This document shows positions 1 to 8,251 of a stretch of 64,000 nt of DNA, piece after piece. The notes under the pieces are model-generated. The model was not told where the DNA came from and ran no database searches. It worked only from the letters and a program-made list of their open reading frames with translations. The stretch comes from Elusimicrobiaceae bacterium. GTDB lineage: Bacteria > Elusimicrobiota > Elusimicrobia > Elusimicrobiales > Elusimicrobiaceae. Both the position numbers and the translations under genes were made by a program. Each line of letters begins with the position of its first letter. Position 1 is the first letter of the stretch. The stretch spans positions 1 through 64,000 of the forward strand of contig JAFVFN010000022.1 in assembly GCA_017475405.1 (NCBI GenBank), in the 5' to 3' direction.

Positions 1-1
1 C

Positions 2-715
2 CAAACATGTAATACCTGTGGAACCCAAACCAGAACGGTAAGTTGTAATACCAGTACTGGGAAATGGAATGTAGGAGCATGGGGAAATTGTTCTAAGACA
101 CAGGATGAATGTGTTCAAAAAACCTGTAAAGATGTTTTGGGAGAAAATTATATTTGGGATGTTATGCAACCTTGTGAACAACCTCATCAAGGTAATATAG
201 AAGGAAAATGGTTAGGATATCCGGATTGTAAATGTTCCTGTCCGCAGGGCTCTACTTTAATTGATGGGGAGTGTGAAGAAACCTGTGAGAACAAGTTGGG
301 TAATTCATATAGTGCTACAACTCAAAAATGTACCAAGGCTACGTCTACCTCAGTGGCCGGTACATGGGACGATACAAAGTGTGCATGTAAATGTCCTGCC
401 GATTTTGTACTGAAAAACGGACAATGTGTGTGTCCGAGTGGGTATACTCTTAAAAATGGAAGCTGTCAACGAGAGTCCAGCTGTTCGTGGGAGGTCACGG
501 AAGATGTTACGGACTTTGCAACCGGGACATTGTGTGGAGATCCTAATATGAGGGAAGGAAAGTGTCCGGGTGCAGATGCTTCGGGTGGAACTCCGACCAA
601 ACAGTGTACAACTGCTACCAAAGGATCTACTTTCTATACATGTATTCAGTATGATACCTGTCCGGGAGGCGGTTGGAGACAAGATTGGACCCGCTACGAA
701 TGCCAATGTAATTAA
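2..715 (+). CDS. Cysteine-rich secreted protein with thrombospondin-1-like segment, 5' end outside window
   Basis: The reading frame is open from the left edge, so the true start lies outside; an internal ATG at 137 is not the natural start. The visible 237 residues are very rich in Cys, Gly, Thr and Lys. The first residues contain TCGTQTRTVSC followed by a WGNC, which resembles a thrombospondin type 1 repeat. Later parts have EGF-like spacing such as CKCPADFVLKNGQCVCPSG. Such disulfide-rich modules work outside the cytoplasm, for example in adhesion, but no function can be assigned. A strong terminator follows 24 bases after the stop. The missing N-terminus would show whether it is a secreted protein or carries a prepilin-type leader like many neighbours. 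Confidence 0.7.
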   Translation, partial: QTCNTCGTQTRTVSCNTSTGKWNVGAWGNCSKTQDECVQKTCKDVLGENYIWDVMQPCEQPHQGNIEGKWLGYPDCKCSCPQGSTLIDGECEETCENKLGNSYSATTQKCTKATSTSVAGTWDDTKCACKCPADFVLKNGQCVCPSGYTLKNGSCQRESSCSWEVTEDVTDFATGTLCGDPNMREGKCPGADASGGTPTKQCTTATKGSTFYTCIQYDTCPGGGWRQDWTRYECQCN

Positions 716-739
716 AGTAGAATAGAGGTTATACAATAG

Positions 740-766
740 GGGGCACATTTTGTGCCCCTTGTTTTT
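740..766 (+). terminator. Intrinsic terminator of the cysteine-rich gene
   Basis: GGGGCAC and GTGCCCC pair around a five-base loop, followed by TTGTTTTT. This is a classical rho-independent terminator. Confidence 0.9.
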
Positions 767-772
767 GGGAAA

Positions 773-803
773 GGGCCTATCTTATAATAGGTCCAATGAC
801 CCT
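773..803 (+). promoter_or_regulatory. Three-half-site element upstream of a secreted-protein gene (copy a)
   Basis: Reads GGGCCTAT, six bases, ATAGGTCC, aat, GACCCT. The first two half-sites are inverted relative to each other, and the second and third also form an inverted repeat. It lies 34 bases before the ATG at 838. The same layout recurs before five other genes or operons for exported proteins (11084, 31838, 44774, 59869, 60414). Either an operator or a small RNA switch is possible. Confidence 0.55.
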
Positions 804-837
804 TGCTCTTTGGATAAGGAACAGGCATAATAAAAGT

Positions 838-2682
838 ATGAGCAAATCCATCATTACTTTATTAGCAGTTTGTATTCCGTTTGCCGCATCTGCCCAAGGT
901 GTAGGTAAATATGTGCTTAGTGGTGCCAGAAAGGCCGTTCGTCCGGTTTCTTTAAAGGGTGTAAAATATGTCCCTCCTGTCGTATCAACGCCTCATATAG
1001 CATCTCAAGTGGACCGTGCTACTGCTCAGGCCGTTGTACATGCTCAAGCGGTTGAGTCCAAGCCTGTATCTTCTTCACGCAGCGGTTACTTATATGTAGG
1101 ATTGCCCCTGATGGATTTGGTGGGCGGCGATATGCCCAAACGTAATCCGATTCATAAACGGTATCCGTCAGGTTTGTTGCAAGAAGAACAGCTTATTACC
1201 GATTGGTTGGAATATTTTAGAAACGGTTACTTTCGGCCGCGCGATCAGGTGGAAGCCATTGAAGGGATGAATCCTGTCAAAATGAATAATATCATCGAAT
1301 ATTTGTACTATATGCCGATGGAAGAGGCCAAGGAAATAATTTTAAATCCGCTGCTGCAAACCGGTAAGCTGCCGGATTTTATGTACGATGATAAGCTCAT
1401 CCCCGGAACAAAACGTCTGCCGGCAGGATATTATAAAAATAAATTTAATGAAAATATACATATTTTTGTTCAATTGGCCGAAGAAGACGGTAGCATTTTT
1501 ACCCATAATGCGCAGCTCAAAGAATTAATGAGCGCCATGAAAGATTATACATTTAAGCAGGGATTTGGTTATACCAACTCACCGGAGTTGTCTGCAGGGT
1601 TACGTAAAAACTGGGAAGCCATGTATGTGGAAATCAGCCGACCCGGAGTCACCAATGCCAACCGTGCTTTGATTAATCAATTGTGGAACGCCCCTGTTAA
1701 ATTATCCGATGATTCACAAGTCAGTTTACGTGATTATTTTACGCAACGTCGTCAGACACGGTTTTTTGAGGCGGCCGTACCCGAGTTTTATTTAAACAGC
1801 CCCAAGTGGGTAGCCTTGGAAAACGAACGTCGCAACCTGATTGCCAGGTCCTATCCATTCGCTCCGGAGGATGCCAGTGCGTTTAATAAGTTACAAAAAC
1901 GTTTGGTCTTGGGCAGTCCCGATAAATATTTAACTTTGGAACAGTTTGCCCAAATGATGACGGCTCCTTATAAGGATGCATACGGAGGCGTTCGGGCTGA
2001 TGTCTTAAATCAGGCAGCTGTTTCCGTAGAAGATAACCCATTTTTATCACAGGCCATGGCTCCGACTACGACCACTATTAAAGTTAATAACTTTGATAAA
2101 CTGGGTGGTGTATGCAGTATGTCATTTTCGGATGGCGGATACGCCGGCCGTGTAGAGGCTGGGTATGACGGGACCTCTACTGTAGATCGTTTTGAGCCGG
2201 TTACGTTTGACAACGTGCGTGTTGTGACATTTGACATGTTGACGTTGCAGCCGCGTGTAGTGACGCTAGATAAAGTGTCTTACTTAAAGGACCTTAAAAA
2301 CCCGGATATTGATCAGGTACGTGCCAGTCGCATGGTAGCTGATGGCCTGGATGCTTCCCGGGATGTATTAACCGTGGGACGAGCAGAACGGGCCCTTCGG
2401 GATATCCCACACTTGCGTGCTACAGCCCATCCTCAGACGAGGATTTCTTATACGGATAATGTACCCTATATGAAAGGCGGTGGTTTGGCATCTTATTTAG
2501 CATTGTTTACACCGGACTTTTATCCCATTAAAACAGTGCATCTTCTTAAGAAAGTTGACGGAAAATGGCAATGGGTACCGACGAATTTTATTCGCAAAGA
2601 AGTACTTACCCATGCGGGGTTTGTACACCGTGACCACTTAACGTTTACCGAGCAGGTACAAGACCGTATTGTGGAAGAATAA
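838..2682 (+). CDS. Secreted protein of unknown function, 614 aa
   Basis: The start at 838 is preferred over an upstream ATG at 796 because it begins a good signal peptide (MSKSIITLLAVCIPFAASAQ, cleavage after Ala-Gln). After the signal comes GKYVLSGARKAVRP and later KYVPP, which resembles the mature N-terminus of the secreted protein at 9484-11037 (GTFVKQVAKAA... LQYVPP), so the two may belong to one family of exported proteins. The rest is soluble and mixed alpha/beta, without a motif I recognise. No transmembrane segment is seen after the signal. The gene is single, preceded by the three-half-site element and ended by a bidirectional terminator. An envelope or extracellular location is inferred only from the signal peptide. 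Confidence 0.75.
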   Translation: MSKSIITLLAVCIPFAASAQGVGKYVLSGARKAVRPVSLKGVKYVPPVVSTPHIASQVDRATAQAVVHAQAVESKPVSSSRSGYLYVGLPLMDLVGGDMPKRNPIHKRYPSGLLQEEQLITDWLEYFRNGYFRPRDQVEAIEGMNPVKMNNIIEYLYYMPMEEAKEIILNPLLQTGKLPDFMYDDKLIPGTKRLPAGYYKNKFNENIHIFVQLAEEDGSIFTHNAQLKELMSAMKDYTFKQGFGYTNSPELSAGLRKNWEAMYVEISRPGVTNANRALINQLWNAPVKLSDDSQVSLRDYFTQRRQTRFFEAAVPEFYLNSPKWVALENERRNLIARSYPFAPEDASAFNKLQKRLVLGSPDKYLTLEQFAQMMTAPYKDAYGGVRADVLNQAAVSVEDNPFLSQAMAPTTTTIKVNNFDKLGGVCSMSFSDGGYAGRVEAGYDGTSTVDRFEPVTFDNVRVVTFDMLTLQPRVVTLDKVSYLKDLKNPDIDQVRASRMVADGLDASRDVLTVGRAERALRDIPHLRATAHPQTRISYTDNVPYMKGGGLASYLALFTPDFYPIKTVHLLKKVDGKWQWVPTNFIRKEVLTHAGFVHRDHLTFTEQVQDRIVEE

Positions 2683-2708
2683 ACTGATTTGTAAGATATT
2701 GCAATACA

Positions 2709-2735
2709 AGAGCCTCTTGTAAAAGAGGCTCTTTA
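2709..2735. terminator. Bidirectional terminator between convergent genes
   Basis: AGAGCCTCTT and AAGAGGCTCT pair around GTAA, with TTAT downstream on the plus strand and TTGTATTG on the minus strand. It separates the secreted-protein gene from the convergent prepilin gene. Confidence 0.8.
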
Positions 2736-2743
2736 TAATGGGA

Positions 2744-3253
2744 TTATTCACTCAATAAAATGTAATCTCTATAACTTCCTGTTTGATTGGGGATTTCTTT
2801 CCCACCGGAGTTTATACATACTTGTCTTTCGGTTTTACCATATCCTCGGCATCTAATTTGCATAGAAGACCCATATGTTATCAGTAATAAAGGGATGTCC
2901 GTTGACATATCAATATAAGGTCGTAAAATATGTTGACAATATAACTCGTGGTATGATCCATTATAGGAACAAAAGGCTTGATCATTAGTAACTGCTTTTT
3001 TGTTTTCACTGAGCGAACCTGCCGGAAGGATATCCAATTTATCTAATGTGTCTGCATATTCTCCATTAGCCAAAAAATAGATTTTCTGTGCATCATAGAG
3101 GGATCTCCCCAATACAATTAGTTGTGCAAAGCGCGTTTTGGCAACTGCTAATTTATACTGTGGTAGAGCCACTGCCGCTAATATGCCTATAATCAATATG
3201 ACAACAAGTAGTTCTATTAATGTAAAACCTTGTGAATTATTTTTGTATTTCAT
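2744..3253 (-). CDS. Type IV prepilin-like protein (leader-RNA class), 169 aa
   Basis: The N-terminus has a short charged leader ending in Gly, then [20 protein letters not shown], the class III signal and hydrophobic helix of type IV pilins and pseudopilins. Glu at +5 is present and prepilin peptidase would cut between Gly9 and Phe10. The motif YFLANGEYADTLDKLDI after the helix is shared with the other pilins in the window. The C-terminal domain has several Cys that could form the pilin disulfide loop. An AAGGAG ribosome binding site lies nine bases before the ATG. The gene is transcribed through a structured leader (3292-3522). Whether it is a major pilin, a minor pilin or a pseudopilin cannot be told. 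Confidence 0.9.
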   Translation of the reverse strand: MKYKNNSQGFTLIELLVVILIIGILAAVALPQYKLAVAKTRFAQLIVLGRSLYDAQKIYFLANGEYADTLDKLDILPAGSLSENKKAVTNDQAFCSYNGSYHELYCQHILRPYIDMSTDIPLLLITYGSSMQIRCRGYGKTERQVCINSGGKEIPNQTGSYRDYILLSE

Positions 3254-3291
3254 GGGAATTCTCCTTATATAGTCTGCTTATGAAACTCAAT

Positions 3292-3522
3292 AAAAACGGC
3301 CATTGTTCATGAGCCCATCAACTGACCCAATCGCAACAGCCGTAGCTTGCCGCATAGCGACAAACATTCAGCATAGTATAAAAGGCTCATGACTTCCTTT
3401 TATATTATGCCTAAACGACTGTTTTTGGTGTTGATGTGGCTACTATATGAGCAGCTATCCGTATCTTTTACGGTTCCAAAAACAGAGTAAATTTTAATTT
3501 CTACTACATAACTATTATAGCA
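3292..3522 (-). promoter_or_regulatory. Structured leader RNA with terminator/antiterminator and private helix (copy 1)
   Basis: On the minus strand an extended -10 (TGCTATAAT, 3514-3522) is followed by a start region near 3507. The RNA then forms P1 (CTGTTTTTGG at 3476-3485 with CCAAAAACAG at 3419-3428) enclosing two hairpins, then a long hairpin (3378-3410), a short hairpin, and a terminator (arms 3334-3343 and 3296-3305, U tract 3292-3296). The private segment CATCAAC (3316-3322, written on plus) lies in the terminator loop and is complementary to GTTGATG (3430-3436) beside P1. AACAGTCGT next to P1 can also pair with the terminator 5' arm, allowing an antiterminator. Confidence 0.8.
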
Positions 3523-3533
3523 AGAAAATTCGC

Positions 3534-3561
3534 TTGACGCGTTTTTTTTTTTTGATATTCT
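3534..3561 (+). promoter_or_regulatory. T12-spacer promoter of a plus-strand prepilin gene
   Basis: TTGACG (3534-3539), 16-bp spacer CG-T12-GA, TATTCT (3556-3561). The -35 box starts 14 bases after the -10 of the divergent leader promoter (3514-3519), so the two promoters overlap in footprint. Nine copies in the window have the same spacer length and exactly twelve T. Confidence 0.8.
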
Positions 3562-3595
3562 CTCTTTATAAAGAAAAACAAATAAGGAGAGAATT

Positions 3596-4084
3596 ATGAT
3601 TCAACAAAAACAAGCATTTACACTTATCGAGCTCTTAGTAGTTGTGCTCATTATAGGCATCTTGGCAGCGGTGGCAGTGCCACAATATCAAAAAGCAGTA
3701 GAAAAGTCCCGCGCCTTGGAAGCCCTTGTTTTAGCTCGTGCTCTGAAGAATGCCGAAGAAGTATATTATTGGGCAAACGGCGAATATACCATGAATTTAG
3801 AAGAATTAGATATTGAAATTGAAGAAACAAAAAATTTTAGAATAGTATTTATGGGACCAAAAGGATTTACCCGTATAGCCTTGCGTCGTATTAATTCCTC
3901 ACAATATGATTATGCCATTGTCTTTGCATTAAACATGGATGAAGAGATATCTAATGCATTTTATTGTGTGAGTGAGGATGTGTCCGATGTAAAAGTAATT
4001 CAAAATAGTATAAACATATGCAGAAGTATAGGAACAACATTTATGCACGGACGCGCAGATAAAGAGTGGTGGCGGATTAATTAG
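3596..4084 (+). CDS. Type IV prepilin-like protein (T12-promoter class), 162 aa
   Basis: MIQQKQA precedes [20 protein letters not shown], so the residue before the cleavage site is Ala rather than the usual Gly. Glu+5 is present. YYWANGEYTMNLEELDI follows the helix. The C-terminal domain has two Cys (in YCVSED and NICRS). An AAGGAGAG ribosome binding site precedes the ATG. It is divergently arranged with the prepilin at 2744-3253 and followed by the aminotransferase gene. Role in pilus or secretion machinery is not resolved; no pilB, pilC, pilQ or pilD homologue is present in this window. Confidence 0.9.
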   Translation: MIQQKQAFTLIELLVVVLIIGILAAVAVPQYQKAVEKSRALEALVLARALKNAEEVYYWANGEYTMNLEELDIEIEETKNFRIVFMGPKGFTRIALRRINSSQYDYAIVFALNMDEEISNAFYCVSEDVSDVKVIQNSINICRSIGTTFMHGRADKEWWRIN

Positions 4085-4142
4085 TTTTTCATTGTACTTT
4101 TGCAATGATTAAATGGTACAATGTAAAAAGAGGAATTTGGCA

Positions 4143-5321
4143 ATGTCTCTTTTACTTAGTACTCGGGCCGCCCAAATCGGCGATTCGCCTACCCTACAAA
4201 TCAATGCCAAAGCGCGCGCACTCAAAGCTGCGGGCCAACCCGTCATCCATTTGGGAGGAGGGGAACCTACTTATCCTGCTCCAAAGGCAGCTGTAGAGGC
4301 TATTATCCAAAAAGCCCAGAGTCGCAATATTAAATATACACCGTCCTGCGGTACTCCTGCTCTTAAAAAGGCGGTACTTGCGTATACCCAACAACACTAT
4401 CAACATGCTTTTGCCATGTCTCAAGTGCTTATTTCGGCGGGTGCCAAACAAGCGCTTTTTAATTTTTTGTTGGCCGCCGTGCAACCGGGCGATGAAGTAG
4501 TATTTCCGGCACCGTATTGGGTCAGCTATCCGGAAATGGTTAAACTGGCAGGGGGGACTCCCATTGTAGTTAAACCGAGGCAGGGATTACGGGTTAGTGC
4601 GCAAGAGATTATTAAAGCGGTGACTCCGCATACCAAAGCGATTTTAATTAACAGTCCCTGTAATCCGGCTGGACATATTTTAGATGAAGATTTTATTCGG
4701 CAGATTGTTCGGTTTACAGCCGATAGACACATCTTTTTAGTTATGGATGATATTTATCATCAATTAGTATTTGACGGATCCAGGACCCCCAATCCCTGCG
4801 CTTATGCAGAAGATTTGCACCATATGGTACTTATTAATGGTGTGTCCAAATTATATGGCCTGACAGGACTTCGTATTGGATGGGCGGTCAGTGAAAATGA
4901 GGAACTGATCGGGGCCATGGGACGCATGCAGGCCCAAAGTACCTCCTGTAACAGTGATATCAGTGAAGTGGCGGCTGTTGCTGCGCTAAACGGACCGCAG
5001 GATTGCGTGAAAGATTTGTGTGCCGTGTTGGAAGATAACCGTAATACATTACTGGAAGAGTTATCTAAAATCCCGCATATTCGGGTAGAAAAACCGCAGG
5101 GCACTTTTTATAGTTTTGTTGATTTTAGTCATTATAATGCCGATTCCAATGCGTTAGCAGCCTATTTATTGGAAAAAGCACTAGTGGCCGTTGTACCCGG
5201 TAAGGCCTTTGGAGCCGAAGGGTATTTGCGCATCAGCTTTTGCGCGGACAAAGACTCTATTATAAAGGGAGTTCGTCGCATCGGTCGTGCGCTTACAGAA
5301 TCTGCCCCGGGGGGAAAATAA
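4143..5321 (+). CDS. Class I/II pyridoxal-phosphate aminotransferase (aspartate aminotransferase type), 392 aa
   Basis: The start at 4143 is chosen because AGAGGA lies about eight bases upstream; an in-frame ATG at 4113 has no such site. Landmarks of fold type I aminotransferases: LGGGEPTYPAP near the start, NSPCNPAGHIL in the middle, the Schiff-base lysine in GVSKLYGLTGLRIGW (about residue 235), and the C-terminal LRISFC with the arginine that binds the substrate carboxylate. The family transfers amino groups between aspartate and 2-oxoglutarate or related acids in the cytoplasm. It lies just upstream of pckA, so it could supply oxaloacetate from aspartate for PEP carboxykinase. Exact substrate is not proven. 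Confidence 0.88.
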   Translation: MSLLLSTRAAQIGDSPTLQINAKARALKAAGQPVIHLGGGEPTYPAPKAAVEAIIQKAQSRNIKYTPSCGTPALKKAVLAYTQQHYQHAFAMSQVLISAGAKQALFNFLLAAVQPGDEVVFPAPYWVSYPEMVKLAGGTPIVVKPRQGLRVSAQEIIKAVTPHTKAILINSPCNPAGHILDEDFIRQIVRFTADRHIFLVMDDIYHQLVFDGSRTPNPCAYAEDLHHMVLINGVSKLYGLTGLRIGWAVSENEELIGAMGRMQAQSTSCNSDISEVAAVAALNGPQDCVKDLCAVLEDNRNTLLEELSKIPHIRVEKPQGTFYSFVDFSHYNADSNALAAYLLEKALVAVVPGKAFGAEGYLRISFCADKDSIIKGVRRIGRALTESAPGGK

Positions 5322-5356
5322 AACACCGGGGATAAATTAGTACAGAGGGAAAAAGA

Positions 5357-6973
5357 ATGAAAACATTGAATGCAAAGCCGGACTTCTTTAAACCGACCTA
5401 CGGTTTAGACAAAGCCGGTCTCAAAACCACCAAGACCGTTTACTGGAACCTTTCCACCCCGGCCTTGTATCAAGAATCACTCAAACGTAACGAGTCCAAC
5501 GTTGTATACGGCGGACCGCTGTGCGTGAGCACTGGTAAACATACCGGCCGTAGCCCGAATGATCGTTACTTTGTGGAAACCAAAGATATTGACGGTAAAC
5601 TCTTTTATAATAAAAATAATAAAGGGATTAAAGAAAAATATTTTAACCAAATTTTTGCCAAAGTGCAAAAATATGTAGCTAACAAAGACCTGTTTGTGCG
5701 CGATGCGTATGTGGGTTCCAGTGAAGCTTCCCGCTTAAAAGTACGTGCCATTACCGAATGTGCTTGGACGAACATGTTTGTAAAAAATATGTTCATTGAA
5801 CCTAAACAGGAAGAACTCAAAAAATTTGTACCGCAGTTTACGCTTATTTGCTTACCCAAAATGAAAGTAAACCCGAAAACCGACGGTACTGTATCTGAAA
5901 CCGCTATTTTAATTAACATTAAGAAAAAAATTATTTTGGTAATCGGCACCGAATACGGCGGCGAAAACAAAAAAGCCTTATTTACGGTTATGAACTTCCT
6001 CTTGCCGCAAAAAGGTATTATGACGATGCACTGCTCTGCCAACGTGGGCAAGAAAAACGACAGTGCTATTTTCTTCGGATTGTCTGGTACCGGCAAAACC
6101 ACCTTATCTGCCGATATTACCCGCGGTTTAATCGGTGACGATGAACACGGTTGGGATGACGACGGTGTATTTAACTTTGAAGGCGGCTGCTACGCTAAAG
6201 TAATTCGCCTCAATGAAGAAGCCGAACCTCAAATCTACTCCACCACTCGCCGCTTTGGTACGGTCCTGGAAAACGTAGTATTTAACCCGGAAACCGGCAA
6301 ACTTGATTTGGATGACGATACGCTCACGGAAAATACCCGTGCCTGCTATCCGCTCAACTTCATTGACAACGCCGTAGAATCCAAACGTGCCACCCACCCC
6401 AAGAACATTATTTTCTTGACCTGTGACGCTTTTGGTGTCATGCCGCCTATTTCTAAATTGTCCCCGGACCAAGCCCTGTACCACTTTATCAGCGGTTATA
6501 CGGCCAAAGTAGCCGGTACGGAAAAAGGCGTTAAAGAACCGACCAGCACGTTCTCTACCTGCTTTGGCGGTCCGTTCATGCCGTTGCACCCGTCTGTGTA
6601 TGCGGAACTTTTGAAGAAAAAAATCCAAAAACACAAAGTCAACTGCTGGCTCGTAAATACCGGCTGGATCGGCGGCCCTTATGGTGTGGGCAACCGTATC
6701 AGCATTAAATATACGCGCGCTTTGTTAAACGCGGCCTTGGACGGCAAATTGGCCAAAGCCAAATTTGTGACCGACCCGGTATTTGGGTTCCAAATCCCGA
6801 CGGCCTGCGCTGGCGTTCCGGCCAATATCTTGAACCCGCAAAAAACGTGGAAAGATAAAAAGGCCTATATGGAGAAATATGAATCCTTAGCTAAGGCGTT
6901 CATTGAAAACTTCAAAAAATACGAAGCCGGCTGCAGCAAAGCCATCTTAGCTGCCGCTCCGAAAGTCAAATAA
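5357..6973 (+). CDS. pckA: Phosphoenolpyruvate carboxykinase (ATP)
   Basis: Length (538 aa) fits the ATP-dependent family. Landmarks are TGKHTGRSPNDRYFV near the N-terminus, the kinase-1a loop GLSGTGKTTLSAD (about residues 241-253), GDDEHGWDDDGVFNFEGGCY with metal ligands, and the C-terminal NTGWIGGPYGVGNR. It interconverts oxaloacetate plus ATP with PEP plus CO2. In fermenting anaerobes it often runs toward oxaloacetate and ATP; direction here is inference. A GAGGGA site precedes the ATG. The gene is G/C-richer and more biased in codon use than the prepilin genes, as expected for high expression. A long hairpin follows. Confidence 0.97.
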   Translation: MKTLNAKPDFFKPTYGLDKAGLKTTKTVYWNLSTPALYQESLKRNESNVVYGGPLCVSTGKHTGRSPNDRYFVETKDIDGKLFYNKNNKGIKEKYFNQIFAKVQKYVANKDLFVRDAYVGSSEASRLKVRAITECAWTNMFVKNMFIEPKQEELKKFVPQFTLICLPKMKVNPKTDGTVSETAILINIKKKIILVIGTEYGGENKKALFTVMNFLLPQKGIMTMHCSANVGKKNDSAIFFGLSGTGKTTLSADITRGLIGDDEHGWDDDGVFNFEGGCYAKVIRLNEEAEPQIYSTTRRFGTVLENVVFNPETGKLDLDDDTLTENTRACYPLNFIDNAVESKRATHPKNIIFLTCDAFGVMPPISKLSPDQALYHFISGYTAKVAGTEKGVKEPTSTFSTCFGGPFMPLHPSVYAELLKKKIQKHKVNCWLVNTGWIGGPYGVGNRISIKYTRALLNAALDGKLAKAKFVTDPVFGFQIPTACAGVPANILNPQKTWKDKKAYMEKYESLAKAFIENFKKYEAGCSKAILAAAPKVK

Positions 6974-6998
6974 GCTTTCTGACGAGTGTGAAAAACTT

Positions 6999-7025
6999 GG
7001 GGTGCCTACTATACAAAGGCACCCC
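6999..7025 (+). terminator. Hairpin after pckA
   Basis: GGGGTGCCT pairs perfectly with AGGCACCCC. The downstream flank is AAATATAC rather than a T tract, so it may be an mRNA-stabilising 3' hairpin rather than a strong terminator. Confidence 0.55.
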
Positions 7026-7069
7026 AAATATACTATACTAGAGGTAACTTAATTTAAAGGAGGCCAACT

Positions 7070-7324
7070 ATGGCAAAAGCTAATGCTCAATTTATGAAAC
7101 CCTTAACCCCCAGCACAACCTTGGCAACGATCGTGGGCACCACCGCTCTTCCCCGAACGGAAGTAGTCAAAAAAATGTGGACCTATATCAAATCCAACGG
7201 TTTGCAGGATAAAACCAACAAACGCATGATCAACACCGATGCTAAATTAGCTCCATTGTTTGAAAACAAAAAACAAATCAGCATGTTTGAAATGAACAAA
7301 TATCTGTCCAAGCACTTGAGCTAA
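7070..7324 (+). CDS. SWIB/MDM2-domain protein, 84 aa
   Basis: The whole protein is one SWIB domain: LPRTEVVKKMWTYIKSNGLQ, then a basic DKTNKRMINTDAKL segment and a closing FEMNKYLSKHL. The domain is best known from eukaryotic chromatin remodelling and from Chlamydiae, where it is linked to DNA topology proteins; a DNA- or protein-binding role is likely but unproven. A strong AAAGGAGG site precedes the ATG, and the gene has its own strong terminator, suggesting it is an abundant small protein. Confidence 0.9.
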   Translation: MAKANAQFMKPLTPSTTLATIVGTTALPRTEVVKKMWTYIKSNGLQDKTNKRMINTDAKLAPLFENKKQISMFEMNKYLSKHLS

Positions 7325-7352
7325 TTTGTTATAAGAGTTTTTTAGTAAACCG

Positions 7353-7384
7353 ATGCCCCCTCCATATGAGGGGGCATTTCTTGT
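7353..7384. terminator. Terminator of the SWIB gene
   Basis: ATGCCCCCTC pairs with GAGGGGGCAT around CATAT, followed by TTTCTTGT. It stands between convergent genes. Confidence 0.88.
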
Positions 7385-7408
7385 AATTAAATTCTAACGA
7401 GGTTTTTA

Positions 7409-7900
7409 TCAATATGAATAACTACAGAAACTACCGTTGCCTGAAGGAATACAGGTGCTATCTGAACCAGTGATATTTTTACATATTTGGGCTCCAATTG
7501 TACTATACGTTCTACACCAGGGCGTAGAATTTGGGTTAAATGATTGCATGAAATATATCCAGTTACCAGAGGTATCTATACGACATGTAATTTCTCTCCA
7601 TGAACCGTTAAATCCACAGATGGTTCCATTAGGAAAAGTATAATATGTTTTATCCTCGGATAATGTGGCATCTGTGGGAAACTCCGTATCTATTTCATTG
7701 ATATACTGGGGGTAGGTTCCGTTAGCCAAGTAATATAGCTGTACGTCTCGATAAATGGTTCGACCCCACAATTCGGCTTCTATATATCTGCTTTTTGCGA
7801 CAGCCTTTTGGTACTGTGGTAGGGCCACAGCTGCTAAAATGCCTATAATAAGTACAACTACCAGCAATTCGATTAACGTAAAACCTCGTTTGTAATTCAT
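7409..7900 (-). CDS. Type IV prepilin-like protein (leader-RNA class), 163 aa
   Basis: The start at 7900 (MNYKRG) is favoured because TAGGAG sits six bases upstream; the ATG at 7906 is inside that spacing. The cleavage site is Gly-Phe, followed by [19 protein letters not shown] and YQKAVAKSRYIEAELWGRT. YYLANGTYPQYINEIDTEF is the common mid motif. The C-terminal region has six Cys, more than most copies, ending CIPSGNGSFCSYSY, which may add a second disulfide. Expression runs through leader copy 2. Confidence 0.9.
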   Translation of the reverse strand: MNYKRGFTLIELLVVVLIIGILAAVALPQYQKAVAKSRYIEAELWGRTIYRDVQLYYLANGTYPQYINEIDTEFPTDATLSEDKTYYTFPNGTICGFNGSWREITCRIDTSGNWIYFMQSFNPNSTPWCRTYSTIGAQICKNITGSDSTCIPSGNGSFCSYSY

Positions 7901-7933
7901 AAACACTCCTATTTGAGTTTAAGGAACATATAC

Positions 7934-8163
7934 AAAAAACGGCTGCTTGTTTTGAGCCAGATTGAATGCCTCAAACGCAAACAGCCGTAGTTTACCGCAA
8001 GCGGTAAACATTCAGCACAAAACAACTGGGTAATTAGTCCATCTGTTCTGCGCCTAATACGACTGTTTTTGGTTTCAATCTGGATTGCTACGCAATGCCA
8101 CTGTATTCTTCGTACAGTTCCAAAAACAGATTAAATTTTAATTTCTACTACATTGTTATTGTA
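7934..8163 (-). promoter_or_regulatory. Structured leader RNA with terminator/antiterminator and private helix (copy 2)
   Basis: A minus-strand promoter (TTGCAA at 8182-8187, TACAAT at 8158-8163) precedes the leader. P1 pairs 8120-8129 with 8063-8072. The private segment CCAGATTGAA (7957-7966) in the terminator loop matches TTCAATCTGG (8074-8083) over ten bases. The short hairpin GTTTACCGC/GCGGTAAAC lies just before the terminator (arms ending in ACGGCTG 7939-7945 and CAGCCGT 7982-7988), which is followed by six U. Confidence 0.82.
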
Positions 8164-8203
8164 ATATAATTTCCGTATGTGTTGCAACTAGACTTTTGCC
8201 ACG

Positions 8204-8230
8204 AAAAAAGAGACTCCCGATGAGGAAGCC
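8204..8230 (-). terminator. Terminator of the cupin gene
   Basis: On the minus strand GGCTTCC and GGGAGTC pair with one or two G-U pairs around TCATC, followed by a T-rich run. Confidence 0.6.
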
Positions 8231-8251
8231 CCTTTTGGGTAAAACAATATG

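Noticed and set aside
3311-3400. A second complementary pair in leader copy 1 (CTCATGA-type in the terminator loop and in the long hairpin)
   Set aside because: The match is present in copy 1 only; the corresponding hairpin tips in other copies are palindromic but not complementary to their terminator loops.
2744-4084. Prepilin pair as part of a type II secretion operon
   Set aside because: No gspD, gspE, gspF or other secretion gene is adjacent to any prepilin in the window.
6128-6634. Long antisense open frames over pckA and over nifJ (53042-54586)
   Set aside because: They are mirror frames of strongly codon-biased genes, have no ribosome binding sites and encode no recognisable protein.
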